A stretch of DNA of 14,277 bases from the NCBI GenBank assembly GCA_021845645.1, contig JAJZVM010000103.1, forward strand, positions 1-14,277, written 5' to 3'. The notes beneath the pieces are model-generated. The model made no database searches. It saw only the letters and a program-made list of their open reading frames with translations, and was not told the DNA's origin. Shown piece after piece: positions 1 through 7,880 of this stretch. The stretch is from Bacillota bacterium. Lineage in GTDB: Bacteria; Bacillota_E; JAJZYS01; JAJYTV01. The translations under genes were made by a program, and so were the position numbers. Numbering within the stretch: the first letter of the stretch is position 1; each line of letters starts with the position of its first letter.

Positions 1-16
1 GCCTGCCGTCGCAGGC
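1..16 (-). terminator. Short hairpin downstream of sucB, possible terminator
   Basis: GCCTGC and GCAGGC form a perfect 6-bp stem around a 4-nt loop, beginning 22 nt past the sucB stop codon. The window ends at the hairpin, so it is not possible to see whether a T-run follows or whether an E3 (lpd) gene comes next. It may be a terminator or just an intergenic hairpin. Confidence 0.3.
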
Positions 17-38
17 CGCCGCAGCCGCGTCGCCTCGC

Positions 39-1298
39 TCAGCCCTCGAGCAGCAGCTGCGTCGGATCCTCCAGAAGCTCCTTGATATGCCGCAGGAAGC
101 GGACCGAGACCGATCCGTCGACGATGCGGTGGTCATAGGAGAGGGCGATGTACATCATCGGCCGGATCTGCACCTCGCCGTGCACGGCGATCGGGCGCTC
201 CTGGATGCCGTGCATGCCCAGGATCCCGACCTGCGGCGCGTTGAGGATCGGCGTCGAGAGCAGGGAGCCGAAGACGCCTCCATTGGTGATGGTGAAGGTG
301 CCGCCACGCAGGTCCTCGAGCGTCAGGGCACCGTTTCTCGCCTTCGCGGCAAGCTCGGCGATCGCCTGCTCGATGCCGGCGAAGTTCAGGCGGTCGGCGT
401 CCCGCACCACGGGCACGACCAGCCCCTCGTCGGTGGAGACCGCGATACCGATGTCGTAGTAGCGCTTGAGGACGATCTCGTCGCCCTGGATCTCGGCGTT
501 GAGATGCGGATAGGCCTTGAGAGCGCTCACGGTCGCCTTGGTGAAGAAGGACATCAGGCCGAGCGACACACCGTGCCTTTCTTTGAAGGCGTCGCGGCGC
601 TCGTGGCGCACCGCCATCACCGCGGAGAGGTCCACCTCGTTGAAGGTGGTGAGCATCGCGGCCCCGTGCTGCGCCTCGACCAGCCGGCGCGCGATGGTCA
701 GACGCCGGCGTGACATGCGCTGGCGCTCCTCGCGGCCGCTCGCGGCCGCGAGGACGTCCGCAGACGCGGGAGCCGGAGCGGGCGGTGCCGGCGTCTTGGG
801 CGCGGGCACCGGCGCGGCGGCCGCGGGCGCCGCCGGGATCACCGTCTCGGGCGCGGTGGAGAGTCTGGCCGCCGTGCGCTCGACGTCCTCGCGCGTCACG
901 CGGCCGCGCGGTCCGGTGCCCGTCACCTGGCGCAGATCCACCTGCAGATCCTGCGCCGCCCTACGCACCTCGGGCGATGTGGGACCGGCCGCGGAGGCGG
1001 GTTCTTCCGGCGCCGCCGGAGCAGGAGCGGCTGCGGCGGGCGCTTCGGTCGCGGCGGCCATGCCTTCGGCGATGGTGCCCAGCACCTCGCCGATGCCGAC
1101 GGTCGCACCCTCCTCCTTGCGGATCTCCTGGAGGGTGCCGGCCGTCTGGGCCTGCACCTCCAGATTGACCTTGTCGGTCTCGAGCTCCACCAGCGCGTCG
1201 CCCGCGGCTACCGCGTCGCCGGGATGCTTCAGCCAGTGGCCGACGGTCGCCTCGACGATCGACTCGCCAAGCTGCGGTACGGTGATCTCAGTTGGCAC
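39..1298 (-). CDS. sucB: Dihydrolipoyl succinyltransferase, E2 of 2-oxoglutarate dehydrogenase
   Basis: E2 core of the 2-oxoglutarate dehydrogenase complex. It transfers the succinyl group from E1 through a lipoyl arm to CoA, in the cytoplasmic TCA cycle. The 419-aa protein has the full architecture. A single N-terminal lipoyl domain (about 1-78) carries the lipoylated Lys43 in ETDKVNLEV. An Ala/Pro linker follows, then a peripheral subunit-binding domain at about 108-140 ([25 protein letters not shown]). A second Ala/Pro-rich linker runs to about 190, and the acyltransferase domain to the end has the active-site motif YDHRIVDG (His390, Asp394). The start is GTG and lies inside the last codons of sucA (11-nt overlap), so translation is probably coupled. 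Assignment to the 2-oxoglutarate rather than the branched-chain complex rests mainly on the adjacent sucA. No E3 gene is visible. Confidence 0.95.
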   Translation of the reverse strand: MPTEITVPQLGESIVEATVGHWLKHPGDAVAAGDALVELETDKVNLEVQAQTAGTLQEIRKEEGATVGIGEVLGTIAEGMAAATEAPAAAAPAPAAPEEPASAAGPTSPEVRRAAQDLQVDLRQVTGTGPRGRVTREDVERTAARLSTAPETVIPAAPAAAAPVPAPKTPAPPAPAPASADVLAAASGREERQRMSRRRLTIARRLVEAQHGAAMLTTFNEVDLSAVMAVRHERRDAFKERHGVSLGLMSFFTKATVSALKAYPHLNAEIQGDEIVLKRYYDIGIAVSTDEGLVVPVVRDADRLNFAGIEQAIAELAAKARNGALTLEDLRGGTFTITNGGVFGSLLSTPILNAPQVGILGMHGIQERPIAVHGEVQIRPMMYIALSYDHRIVDGSVSVRFLRHIKELLEDPTQLLLEG

Positions 1299-4089
1299 GT
1301 CTCTTCACACCCCGCGTTTGCAGTTTCTCCTCCGGCAGCGAAAGAGCTTCCCCGATGATGCGCTCGTGCTCGGCCTTGTGGACGTCCGGCATCCCCTCCG
1401 CGGTGGACGCGCGTTCCGGCCGGCCGACGTAGCGGAGCTCCACCCCGTCCGGCAGGAGCTTCGCGAGCCGCGGCGCGATGAACGTCCAGGGACCCATGTT
1501 GGTGGGCTCCTCCTGAAGCCAGATCGCTTCGCGCACCCTTGGATAGGCTGCGATGACGGCACGGATCTCTTCCTCCGGGAAGGGATAGAGGAGTTCCAGG
1601 CGGATCAGCGCGGCCCGCTCGGCGTCGCGGTGTTCCTTTGCCGCAAGGCGGTACTCGACCGAAATCTTGCCGCTACAGAAGACGAGCCGCTCCACCCGCT
1701 CGCGCCGGTTCATCGCCGTGTCGTCGTCCAGCACCGGCTGGAAGCTGCCCGTCGCGAGTTCCTCGAGGTCGGACTGCGCCATCGGGTGGCGCAACAGGCT
1801 CTTCGGCGTCATCACGACCAGCGGTCGTGGCTGAAGGCCCAGGGCGGCCGCCTGGAGACGAAGCAGATGGAAGTACTGCGCGGATGTGGTGCAGTTGGCG
1901 ATGCGCAGGTTACCCTCGGCGGCGAGTTGCAGGTAGCGCTCCACGCGGCCGCTCGAGTGCTCCGGACCCTGGCCCTCGTAGCCATGCGGCAGCAGCAGGA
2001 CGAGATTCGAGCGCTCGCGCCACTTCGCCCTCGCCGCGGTCAGGAACTGGTCGACCATCACCTGCGCCGCGTTGGCGAAGTCGCCGAACTGGGCCTCCCA
2101 GAGGACGAGCGTCTCCGGAGCCCTGAGGCCGTAGCCGTACTCGAAGCCGAGCACGCCGGACTCCGACAGGGGGCTGTTGTAGACGGCGAACGACGCCTTG
2201 GCGGTGGGCAGATGCTGCAGAGGCGTGTAACGGTGGCCGTCATGCACGTCGTGCAGCACGAGGTGGCGCTGGCTGAAGGTGCCGCGCTCCGTGTCCTGCC
2301 CGCTCATGCGGATGGGGATGCCGTCTTCGAGGATGGTGGCGAGGGCCAGGCTCTCGGCGTGCGCCCAGTCGACGCCTTGCGGCCTGTCGAGCAGTTCGCG
2401 TCGCCGCTGAAGGAGCCGCTCCAGTTTCGCGCTGCCGGTGAAACCCTCCGGACGCGCCAGCAGGGCGTCGTTCGCGGCGCGCAGCCGCTCCTCGCCAGGT
2501 GGCGTGACGATCCCTTGCAGGGTGCGCTCCTCTGGCATCGTCTGGGGGAACTTGACCCGCCCCTCGACCACCTCGTCGAACGCGGCGCGCAACCTCTCGC
2601 GCGCCTTCTCCTGCATGGCCGCCGCGGCGCCCCGGTCCACGATGCCCTCCGCGACCAGCCGGTCTTCGTAGACCTTGCGCACCGTCGGGTGGTTGCCGAT
2701 CAGCTCGTAGAGCCTGGGCTGGGTGAAGCTCGGCTCGTCGCCCTCGTTGTGCCCGTAGCGCCGGTAGCCGACGAGATCGATGAGGAAGTCCTTGTGGAAG
2801 AGCTGCCGGTAGGCGATCGCGATGCGCGCCGCCGTCATGCAGGCGTCCGGGTCGTCAGCGTTCACGTGCAGGATGGGAATCTCGAAACCCTTGGCGAGGT
2901 CCGACGAGTAGCGGGTGGAACGGTCCTCGCCCGGGTCCGTGGTGAAGCCGATCTGGTTGTTCGCGATGATGTGCACCGAACCGCCCGTGGTGTAGCCGAG
3001 CAGCTGCGAGAGGTTCAAGGTCTCCGCGACGATGCCCTCGCCGGGGAACGCCGCGTCACCGTGCACCGAAACGTTGATGGCCTGGGAGAAGTCCGCCCGC
3101 GGGCGTCCGGGCGCGGTGCGGTCGTCCTGCGCGCCGCGGGTCATGCCCTGGACCACCGGGTTCACGAACTCGAGGTGGCTCGGGTTGTTGGCGAGCGTGA
3201 TCTGCACCGGCTGCTCGCCCTCGTTCTGGATGGTCCGCCGCGAGCCGAGGTGATACTTGACGTCGCCGCTCCAGCCGACGTAGAGGTCCGGCTGCTCGTC
3301 GGGCCCGACGTGGAACTCCGTGAAGATCTGACCAAAGGGCTTGCCGATGACATGCGTCAGCACCGAGAGGCGCCCTCGGTGCGCCATGCCGATCGTCACC
3401 TCGCGCGTGCCGCTCTCGACGGCCGCGTCGATGATCTCGTCCAGCATGGGCACCAGCACGTCGTTGCCCTCGATCGAGAACCGCTTCTGCCCCTGGAACG
3501 TGCGGTGCAGGAACTGCTCGAACTCCTCGACGTCGGTGAGGCGCTCGAGGATCTCGAGCCGCCGCGCCGCGGCCATGTGGCGATAGCTGCCGTCCTCCGC
3601 GGCGTGCTGCAGCCATTGCCGCTCCTCGGCCTCGTGCACGTGGCTGAAGTCGAAGCCGATCGTTCCCATGTAGATCTCTTCAAGGCGGGCGATCGCCTGC
3701 CTCAGGCTGCCGGCGGCCGGGCCCGCCGCCGGGAACACGATCGCCCCCGGCAGCCGGTCCATCTGCTCGTCCGTCAGGCCGTAGCCCTCCGCGTCGAGCG
3801 CGTGCTGCGTCGGCGGATCCTGACCCAAGGGGTCGAGGTGCGCCTTGAGGTGCCCGTATTCCCTGATGGTGCGCGCAAGACGCGCCGCAAGCACGATCTC
3901 CTGCACGTCCGCCGGAGCGGCGGTCGCCGTGCCCGGAGCATCCTTGAGGCCCACGCCACCCTCCAGCTCCATGCGTCGGAACATGGCAGCCGTCGCGGCG
4001 TCGACCGACTGAGGATCCTGCCGGTAACGCTCGTAGAGCTCAAGGGCCCAACCAGCGTTCGGACCATGAAACAGCTCCCCCAGGTCCAT
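1288..4089 (-). CDS. sucA: 2-oxoglutarate dehydrogenase E1 component
   Basis: Thiamine-diphosphate-dependent E1, which decarboxylates 2-oxoglutarate and succinylates the lipoyl group of E2. The 933 residues match the usual length of about 930. The N-terminal E2-binding segment ([20 protein letters not shown]) is followed by [11 protein letters not shown] (234-244), [10 protein letters not shown] (343-352) and ANNQIGF (376-382). The diphosphate/Mg site region is [10 protein letters not shown] (408-417) to NEGDEP (448-453). The transketolase-like pyrimidine domain has [14 protein letters not shown] (596-609) and [15 protein letters not shown] (701-715). The frame stays open to an ATG at 4188, but that would put the promoter inside the gene. 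The ATG at 4089 has GAGGAA 9 nt upstream and begins with the conserved family N-terminus, so it was chosen. The gene overlaps sucB by 11 nt. It resembles Firmicutes/Chloroflexota E1 more than the enterobacterial type (inference). Confidence 0.97.
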   Translation of the reverse strand: MDLGELFHGPNAGWALELYERYRQDPQSVDAATAAMFRRMELEGGVGLKDAPGTATAAPADVQEIVLAARLARTIREYGHLKAHLDPLGQDPPTQHALDAEGYGLTDEQMDRLPGAIVFPAAGPAAGSLRQAIARLEEIYMGTIGFDFSHVHEAEERQWLQHAAEDGSYRHMAAARRLEILERLTDVEEFEQFLHRTFQGQKRFSIEGNDVLVPMLDEIIDAAVESGTREVTIGMAHRGRLSVLTHVIGKPFGQIFTEFHVGPDEQPDLYVGWSGDVKYHLGSRRTIQNEGEQPVQITLANNPSHLEFVNPVVQGMTRGAQDDRTAPGRPRADFSQAINVSVHGDAAFPGEGIVAETLNLSQLLGYTTGGSVHIIANNQIGFTTDPGEDRSTRYSSDLAKGFEIPILHVNADDPDACMTAARIAIAYRQLFHKDFLIDLVGYRRYGHNEGDEPSFTQPRLYELIGNHPTVRKVYEDRLVAEGIVDRGAAAAMQEKARERLRAAFDEVVEGRVKFPQTMPEERTLQGIVTPPGEERLRAANDALLARPEGFTGSAKLERLLQRRRELLDRPQGVDWAHAESLALATILEDGIPIRMSGQDTERGTFSQRHLVLHDVHDGHRYTPLQHLPTAKASFAVYNSPLSESGVLGFEYGYGLRAPETLVLWEAQFGDFANAAQVMVDQFLTAARAKWRERSNLVLLLPHGYEGQGPEHSSGRVERYLQLAAEGNLRIANCTTSAQYFHLLRLQAAALGLQPRPLVVMTPKSLLRHPMAQSDLEELATGSFQPVLDDDTAMNRRERVERLVFCSGKISVEYRLAAKEHRDAERAALIRLELLYPFPEEEIRAVIAAYPRVREAIWLQEEPTNMGPWTFIAPRLAKLLPDGVELRYVGRPERASTAEGMPDVHKAEHERIIGEALSLPEEKLQTRGVKRRAN

Positions 4090-4150
4090 GCTGATCTTCC
4101 TCGCGGGGCAGATTTCTTGGTCATCCGGGACGTCCTGCCAAGTAGGTCTC

Positions 4151-4191
4151 ATTATAACCAACGGCCGAATGCCTGTGTGACGTGGCAAACA
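4151..4191 (-). promoter_or_regulatory. sucAB promoter: TATAAT with a CRP-like dyad at the -35 position
   Basis: On the minus strand a perfect TATAAT (4151-4156) lies about 60 nt before the sucA ATG. No acceptable -35 hexamer sits 16-18 bp upstream. Instead TGTTTGCCACGTCACA (4176-4191) matches 8 of 10 defined positions of the CRP consensus TGTGA-N6-TCACA. It is centred about 39-40 bp upstream of the expected transcription start, close to the class II activator position (-41.5). The hexamer is seen directly; activator binding is inferred. Confidence 0.5.
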
Positions 4192-4359
4192 CTGTAGGCA
4201 AGGGCGGTCCGACCGTCAAGGGCACAGGCCACACGTTCGAGGTCCTACCGTGCCTCGCGCCCCTCCCCGCCACCGTGCCCCCACGTGTCCCGGTGGCAGC
4301 TTCCGGGAGGACACGCACGGCAGGCGACGAAGGCTTGCAGGACAAGGAGGCGCTCCACG

Positions 4360-5442
4360 TTGGAAGTTTTGCGCGTAGGGATCGCCGGCAGCGGCTTCGG
4401 TGCCCGTGTCCACGCGCCCATGCTGTCGGCCCATCCGGGCTTCGAACCGGTGGCGATCGCGAGCCTGCACCGCGGCGACCCGGACCGCACCCGCGCCGAG
4501 AGCGGAATCGCGAACGTCCTCGGCGACTGGCACGACCTGCTCGATCTGCCACTCGATCTCCTGGTGGTCGCCGCGAACCCGGAGCTCCATCGCGAGATCA
4601 CGGAAGCTGCGTTGCAGGCGGGACTCCATGTCCTCTGCGAGAAGCCCATGGCGCTGGACCTCGCGGAGGCCGAGTCCATGGAGTCGCTGCGCAGCTCGCG
4701 GGACCGCATCGGCGCGATCACGTTCGAGTTCCGTTTCCGCCCTGCCCGCGCCGCGGTGCGCAGCCTGATCGCGGACGGCGCCATCGGGCGGATCCTGCAT
4801 GTCTCCTACGCGGGTCAGGACCGTCGCCTGCCGCAGCTGCACAGCGCGCCACTCGGCTGGCTGGGCCGCAGAAGCCAGGGTGGCGGCAGGCTGGGGGCGC
4901 TCGGCAGCCACATGTTCGATAGTCTGCGCTACTGGACCGGCGATGAAGTCGCCGAGCTCTCGGCGCAGCTCACGACGCATGTGGCCGAAGGCCCCGGCGG
5001 CGAGCGGCGCGATGCGGACGACGCCTTCCAGGTGTTCGGCCGTCTCGTGTCAGGCGCCACCTTCCTGCTCGACTATCAATCCGCGACGACGCGCCCGTCG
5101 GGCTGGCAACTCGAGGTGCACGGCAGCGAGGGCACGATCGTCCTCTCGGACGACCGCACGGTGCGGCTGCAGCGCGGCGACGGCGACTGGCGGGAGGTCG
5201 AGCTTCCCGAGGCGCAGGAGACACCTCGGCTTCCAGACACCGCGAGAAGCTACGCCAGCGCGCTGCTCCCCTTCCTCGACCGGCTGCACCGGTCCGTGGC
5301 ACAGGGCCGCCCGAGCGGGGATCTTCCGACCTTCCAGGACGGAGTCGAAAGCCAGCGGCTGCTGGACGCCGCGCGCCACGCGTCGGGAACCGGGCAGCGC
5401 CAAGTGCTGCGCGGACCGTCAGGACAGGTCGTTCGTCCCTAG
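4360..5442 (+). CDS. Gfo/Idh/MocA family NAD(P)-dependent oxidoreductase
   Basis: Cytoplasmic NAD(P)-dependent dehydrogenase of the glucose-fructose oxidoreductase / inositol dehydrogenase family, which typically oxidises or reduces sugars, inositols or related hydroxy compounds. The substrate cannot be read from the sequence. The 360-aa protein opens with a Rossmann fold: GIAGSGFG (7-14) at the dinucleotide pyrophosphate. The family motif CEKPMAL (93-99) includes the conserved Lys95. GALGSHMFDSLRYW in the C-terminal half matches the segment that carries the catalytic His and Asp in this family. The start is TTG at 4360, with a perfect AAGGAGG 9 nt upstream and the Rossmann strand beginning at residue 4. 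A longer reading from the ATG at 4285 has no ribosome site and an uncharacteristic 25-aa extension. It is divergent from sucA. The MBL-fold gene follows after 58 nt, perhaps in the same transcript. Confidence 0.9.
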   Translation: MEVLRVGIAGSGFGARVHAPMLSAHPGFEPVAIASLHRGDPDRTRAESGIANVLGDWHDLLDLPLDLLVVAANPELHREITEAALQAGLHVLCEKPMALDLAEAESMESLRSSRDRIGAITFEFRFRPARAAVRSLIADGAIGRILHVSYAGQDRRLPQLHSAPLGWLGRRSQGGGRLGALGSHMFDSLRYWTGDEVAELSAQLTTHVAEGPGGERRDADDAFQVFGRLVSGATFLLDYQSATTRPSGWQLEVHGSEGTIVLSDDRTVRLQRGDGDWREVELPEAQETPRLPDTARSYASALLPFLDRLHRSVAQGRPSGDLPTFQDGVESQRLLDAARHASGTGQRQVLRGPSGQVVRP

Positions 5443-5500
5443 GAACGTCGGCGGAGGTCGCGAATACCCCCATACTTCGAGACAAGCGAGGAGGCGCATC

Positions 5501-6223
5501 ATGCAGCTCTTCCCAGGCGCAGAAGTGCTTGAATTGCCGATGCAGGGGTTCGGCGGAACGAGCGTCGTGTACCCAGTCCTGCTCACGGGCGAGGAAGGCG
5601 CCACGCTGGTCGACACGGGCTTCCCCGGTCAGGGAGACGCACTCGAGGCGGCCCTCAAGGCGCACGGCCAGTCCATCTCGGACCTGGACCGCGTCATCCT
5701 GACCCACCAGGACATCGACCACATCGGCAACCTGCCGGCGATCGCGGCCGGACGGGCCACGGTGCTCGCCCATCGGCTCGAGGCTCCCTACATCGAGGGA
5801 CGCGAAAGACTTCTCAAGTTCAACCCTGAGCGCATGCAGCGGATGCTCGAACACATGCCCGAAGCGGCGCAGGCCCAGTTCAAGGCACTCATGTCGAACC
5901 CGCCCAAGGCGCAGGTGGACGTGCTGCTGGAGGATGGCGAGGAACTGCCGCTCTACGGCGGCGTCCGGGTCATCCACACGCCTGGCCACACGCCCGGCCA
6001 CATCAGCCTCTACTTTCCGCGGCACCGCGCCCTCATCTCGGGCGACGCCATGCGCGTCGTGAACGGCCAACTCGAGGGTCCCGGGCCGGAGGTGACGCCG
6101 GACATGCCGACCGCCCTGGCGTCGCTCGCGAAGCTGCCGCAGGACGTCGACTACGTCCTCAGCTATCATGGCGGCCTATTCGGACCGGGAGCCGCCAAGC
6201 GTATCCAGGAAATCATCGGCTGA
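5501..6223 (+). CDS. MBL-fold metallo-hydrolase
   Basis: Metallo-beta-lactamase-fold hydrolase of 240 aa with no signal peptide, probably cytoplasmic. The metal ligands can be followed: THQDIDHIG gives His69, Asp71, Asp73 and His74; HTPGHTPGH gives His163; SGDAM gives Asp182; SYHGG gives His223. The first cluster is HxDxDH rather than the textbook HxHxDH. This His-to-Asp variant occurs in a known group of small bacterial MBL hydrolases (Bacillus YflN-like), so it is not a broken site. Substrates in this group are mostly unknown; lactonase or thioesterase-type activity is possible but not shown. The ATG at 5501 has GAGGAGG at 5488-5494, spacing 6. It follows the oxidoreductase gene by 58 nt with no hairpin between, and a strong inverted repeat closes the unit. 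Confidence 0.92.
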   Translation: MQLFPGAEVLELPMQGFGGTSVVYPVLLTGEEGATLVDTGFPGQGDALEAALKAHGQSISDLDRVILTHQDIDHIGNLPAIAAGRATVLAHRLEAPYIEGRERLLKFNPERMQRMLEHMPEAAQAQFKALMSNPPKAQVDVLLEDGEELPLYGGVRVIHTPGHTPGHISLYFPRHRALISGDAMRVVNGQLEGPGPEVTPDMPTALASLAKLPQDVDYVLSYHGGLFGPGAAKRIQEIIG

Positions 6224-6239
6224 CGACGGATCGCGGCGA

Positions 6240-6283
6240 GGGGGCTGTCCCCTGCGGGCCTTGGCCCCTGCGGGACAGCCCCC
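6240..6283 (+). terminator. Large symmetric hairpin after the MBL-fold gene, probable terminator
   Basis: The arms GGGGGCTGTCCC (6240-6251) and GGGACAGCCCCC (6272-6283) are perfect 12-bp complements. Inside them GGGCC and GGCCC (6256-6260, 6263-6267) pair again around TT, so the whole 44 nt is nearly symmetric about 6261/6262. CCCCTGCGGG occurs twice inside as a direct repeat. Only TATATT, not a clean T-run, follows. It lies 17 nt past the MBL stop and before the transporter's regulatory region, which fits a terminator. A dispersed palindromic repeat is the alternative. Confidence 0.6.
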
Positions 6284-6319
6284 TATATTCGTCGCACCGA
6301 CCACAGAGCCAAAGGACTC

Positions 6320-6347
6320 TTAACCAGACCACAACCGAACACTAACA
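6320..6347 (+). promoter_or_regulatory. Candidate PHO box: three 11-bp-spaced units before the phosphate transporter
   Basis: TTAACC (6320-6325), ACAACC (6331-6336) and CTAACA (6342-6347) are spaced by exactly 11 bp, one helical turn. They lie 60-87 bp upstream of the transporter start. PhoB/PhoP-type response regulators bind direct repeats with this period (TTAACA-like units in Bacillus, GTTCACC-like in Streptomyces). Units 2 and 3 are degenerate, and no clear -10 hexamer follows. The assignment to PhoP/PhoB is an inference from spacing, sequence and the gene downstream. Confidence 0.4.
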
Positions 6348-6406
6348 GGGCAGCGGGAATCTTCTGCTGAGACCGGCGTGCACAGTCCAGAGCAGGAGGG
6401 GATCGC

Positions 6407-7789
6407 GTGGCCCAGCGGACAGGCTCCCTCGTAGGCGCGCTCAATGACGCGCCGCTCAGCCTCTTCCACCTTCGCACCGTGCTGACCGCGGGCATGGGCT
6501 TCTTCACGGACGCGTACGATCTTTTCATCATCAGCGCGGCGGTAACGCTGATCAAGGTGCAGTGGGACCCGAGCGCCACGGCGCTCGGGTTGCTTTCGAG
6601 CACTGCCCTGATCGCCGCGTTTGTTGGCGCCTTCCTGTTCGGCCGCGTGGCCGACGTGTTCGGCAGGAAATCCATCTACGGACTCGAGGCGGCGATCATG
6701 GCCGCGGCGGCCATCGCCTCCGCCTTTGCGCCGAACATCTTCTGGCTCATCGTCTTCCGCTTCATCCTTGGTGTCGGCATTGGCGGCGACTATCCCGTCT
6801 CGGCCGTGCTGATGAGCGAATATGCGAATCGCCAGGACCGCGGCAAGCTGGTGGCGCTCGTCTTCTCCATGCAGGCGCTCGGCCTGGTCGCCGGTCCGAT
6901 CGTTGCGATGACCCTCCTGGCCTCAGGGGTGTCTGGTGACCTGGCCTGGCGGCTCATGCTCGGGCTCGGTGCCTTGCCAGCACTCACCGTGATCTACCTG
7001 CGGCGCACGCTTCCGGAGTCTCCGCGCTACGTCGCACGCGTGCGAGGCAATGCGCACGAGGCCACCCGCTCGGTGCGTGAGTTCACGCAGGGCCAGGTCG
7101 ACGCGGCGGCGGACGCCGAGCCGAAGGTGCGTCTCTCCTTCTGGCAGTTCCTGCGCGACCGGCGCTACCTGCGCCTGCTGCTCGGCACCGCGGGCACGTG
7201 GTTCGTGTTCGACTACGCCTACTACGGAAACTCCATTTCTACGCCCCTGATCATCAAGTCGGTCGCACCGGCCGCGACGACCATCGAGACGATGGCGTGG
7301 ACGCTCATCATCTTCGTTGTGGCGGCCGTGCCAGGTTACCTTCTGGCCATCCTGAAGCTCGATGACATCGGCCACCGGCGGCTGCAGTGGATCGGCTTCA
7401 CGGTGATGGGACTGGCATTCCTTGCCCTGGGCGTCATCCCCGGCATCACTTCGCTGCTCGTGCCATTCCTCGTCATCTACGGGATCAGCTACTTCTTCGC
7501 CGAGTTCGGCCCCAACACCACCACGTTCGTGCTGAGTGCCGAGGTCTACCCCGTCAGCATGCGTACGACCGGTCACGGACTCTCGGCCGGCATCGCCAAG
7601 GTCGGCGCGTTCATCGGCGTGTTCGTCTTCCCCATCCTCAGCGCGGTGCTCGGTATCGCAGGAACCCTGCGCATCACCTTCCTCTTCGCGATGGTCGGCG
7701 TGCTGCTGACCATGCTGCTGCCGGAGCCGGCCAGACAGGACCTCGAGGTCGTGTCCTACGAGGACGAACTCATCTCGCAGCAGGCCTGA
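6407..7789 (+). CDS. MFS phosphate:H+ symporter (PHS family)
   Basis: Twelve-helix inner-membrane transporter of 460 aa that imports inorganic phosphate with protons. Family features: DAYDLF in TM1 (35-40), MFS motif A GRVADVFGRK (79-88), the PHS signature GGDYPVSAVLMSE (126-138), PESPRY (203-208), DYAYYG in TM7 (269-274) and FGPNTTTF (367-374). By motif alignment to the fungal transporter PiPT, the phosphate-contacting residues are all kept: Tyr129, Gln156, Trp265, Asp269, Tyr273 and Asn370. That makes phosphate far more likely than an organic acid. The start is GTG at 6407 with AGGAGGGG at 6394-6401, spacing 5. It is isolated between two hairpins and is probably its own transcription unit, with a PHO-box-like array upstream. 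The central loop (about 210-240) is much shorter than in fungal and plant homologues. Confidence 0.9.
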   Translation: MAQRTGSLVGALNDAPLSLFHLRTVLTAGMGFFTDAYDLFIISAAVTLIKVQWDPSATALGLLSSTALIAAFVGAFLFGRVADVFGRKSIYGLEAAIMAAAAIASAFAPNIFWLIVFRFILGVGIGGDYPVSAVLMSEYANRQDRGKLVALVFSMQALGLVAGPIVAMTLLASGVSGDLAWRLMLGLGALPALTVIYLRRTLPESPRYVARVRGNAHEATRSVREFTQGQVDAAADAEPKVRLSFWQFLRDRRYLRLLLGTAGTWFVFDYAYYGNSISTPLIIKSVAPAATTIETMAWTLIIFVVAAVPGYLLAILKLDDIGHRRLQWIGFTVMGLAFLALGVIPGITSLLVPFLVIYGISYFFAEFGPNTTTFVLSAEVYPVSMRTTGHGLSAGIAKVGAFIGVFVFPILSAVLGIAGTLRITFLFAMVGVLLTMLLPEPARQDLEVVSYEDELISQQA

Positions 7790-7830
7790 CGCGGCAAGCT
7801 GCCGTTCGAGCACAACGTGGCGCGTGCGAT

Positions 7831-7860
7831 CGGAGGCGCCGCCCGCAGGCGACGCCTCCG
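7831..7860. terminator. Hairpin between convergent genes, probable bidirectional terminator
   Basis: CGGAGGCG (7831-7838) and CGCCTCCG (7853-7860) form a perfect 8-bp stem, with GCC/GGC pairing again inside. It lies 41 nt after the transporter stop and 20 nt beyond the CoA-transferase stop on the other strand. There is no T-run on either side, so intrinsic termination would be weak. Confidence 0.5.
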
Positions 7861-7880
7861 TCACGCTCACCTGGAAACCC

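Noticed and set aside
4090..4188. N-terminal extension of sucA to the ATG at 4188
   Set aside because: It would place the TATAAT promoter element within the coding sequence and adds residues with no family similarity. The ATG at 4089 has a good ribosome site.
517..4197. Very long open frame (1226 codons) on the plus strand opposite sucA-sucB
   Set aside because: It is antisense to two genes with unmistakable catalytic motifs. Such frames are common opposite GC-rich genes because third-position GC removes stops. The translation is Arg/Ala/Leu-rich and matches no family.
4285..4359. Start of the Gfo/Idh/MocA gene at the ATG 4285
   Set aside because: No ribosome site. The TTG at 4360 has a perfect AAGGAGG at 9-nt spacing and begins directly at the Rossmann strand.
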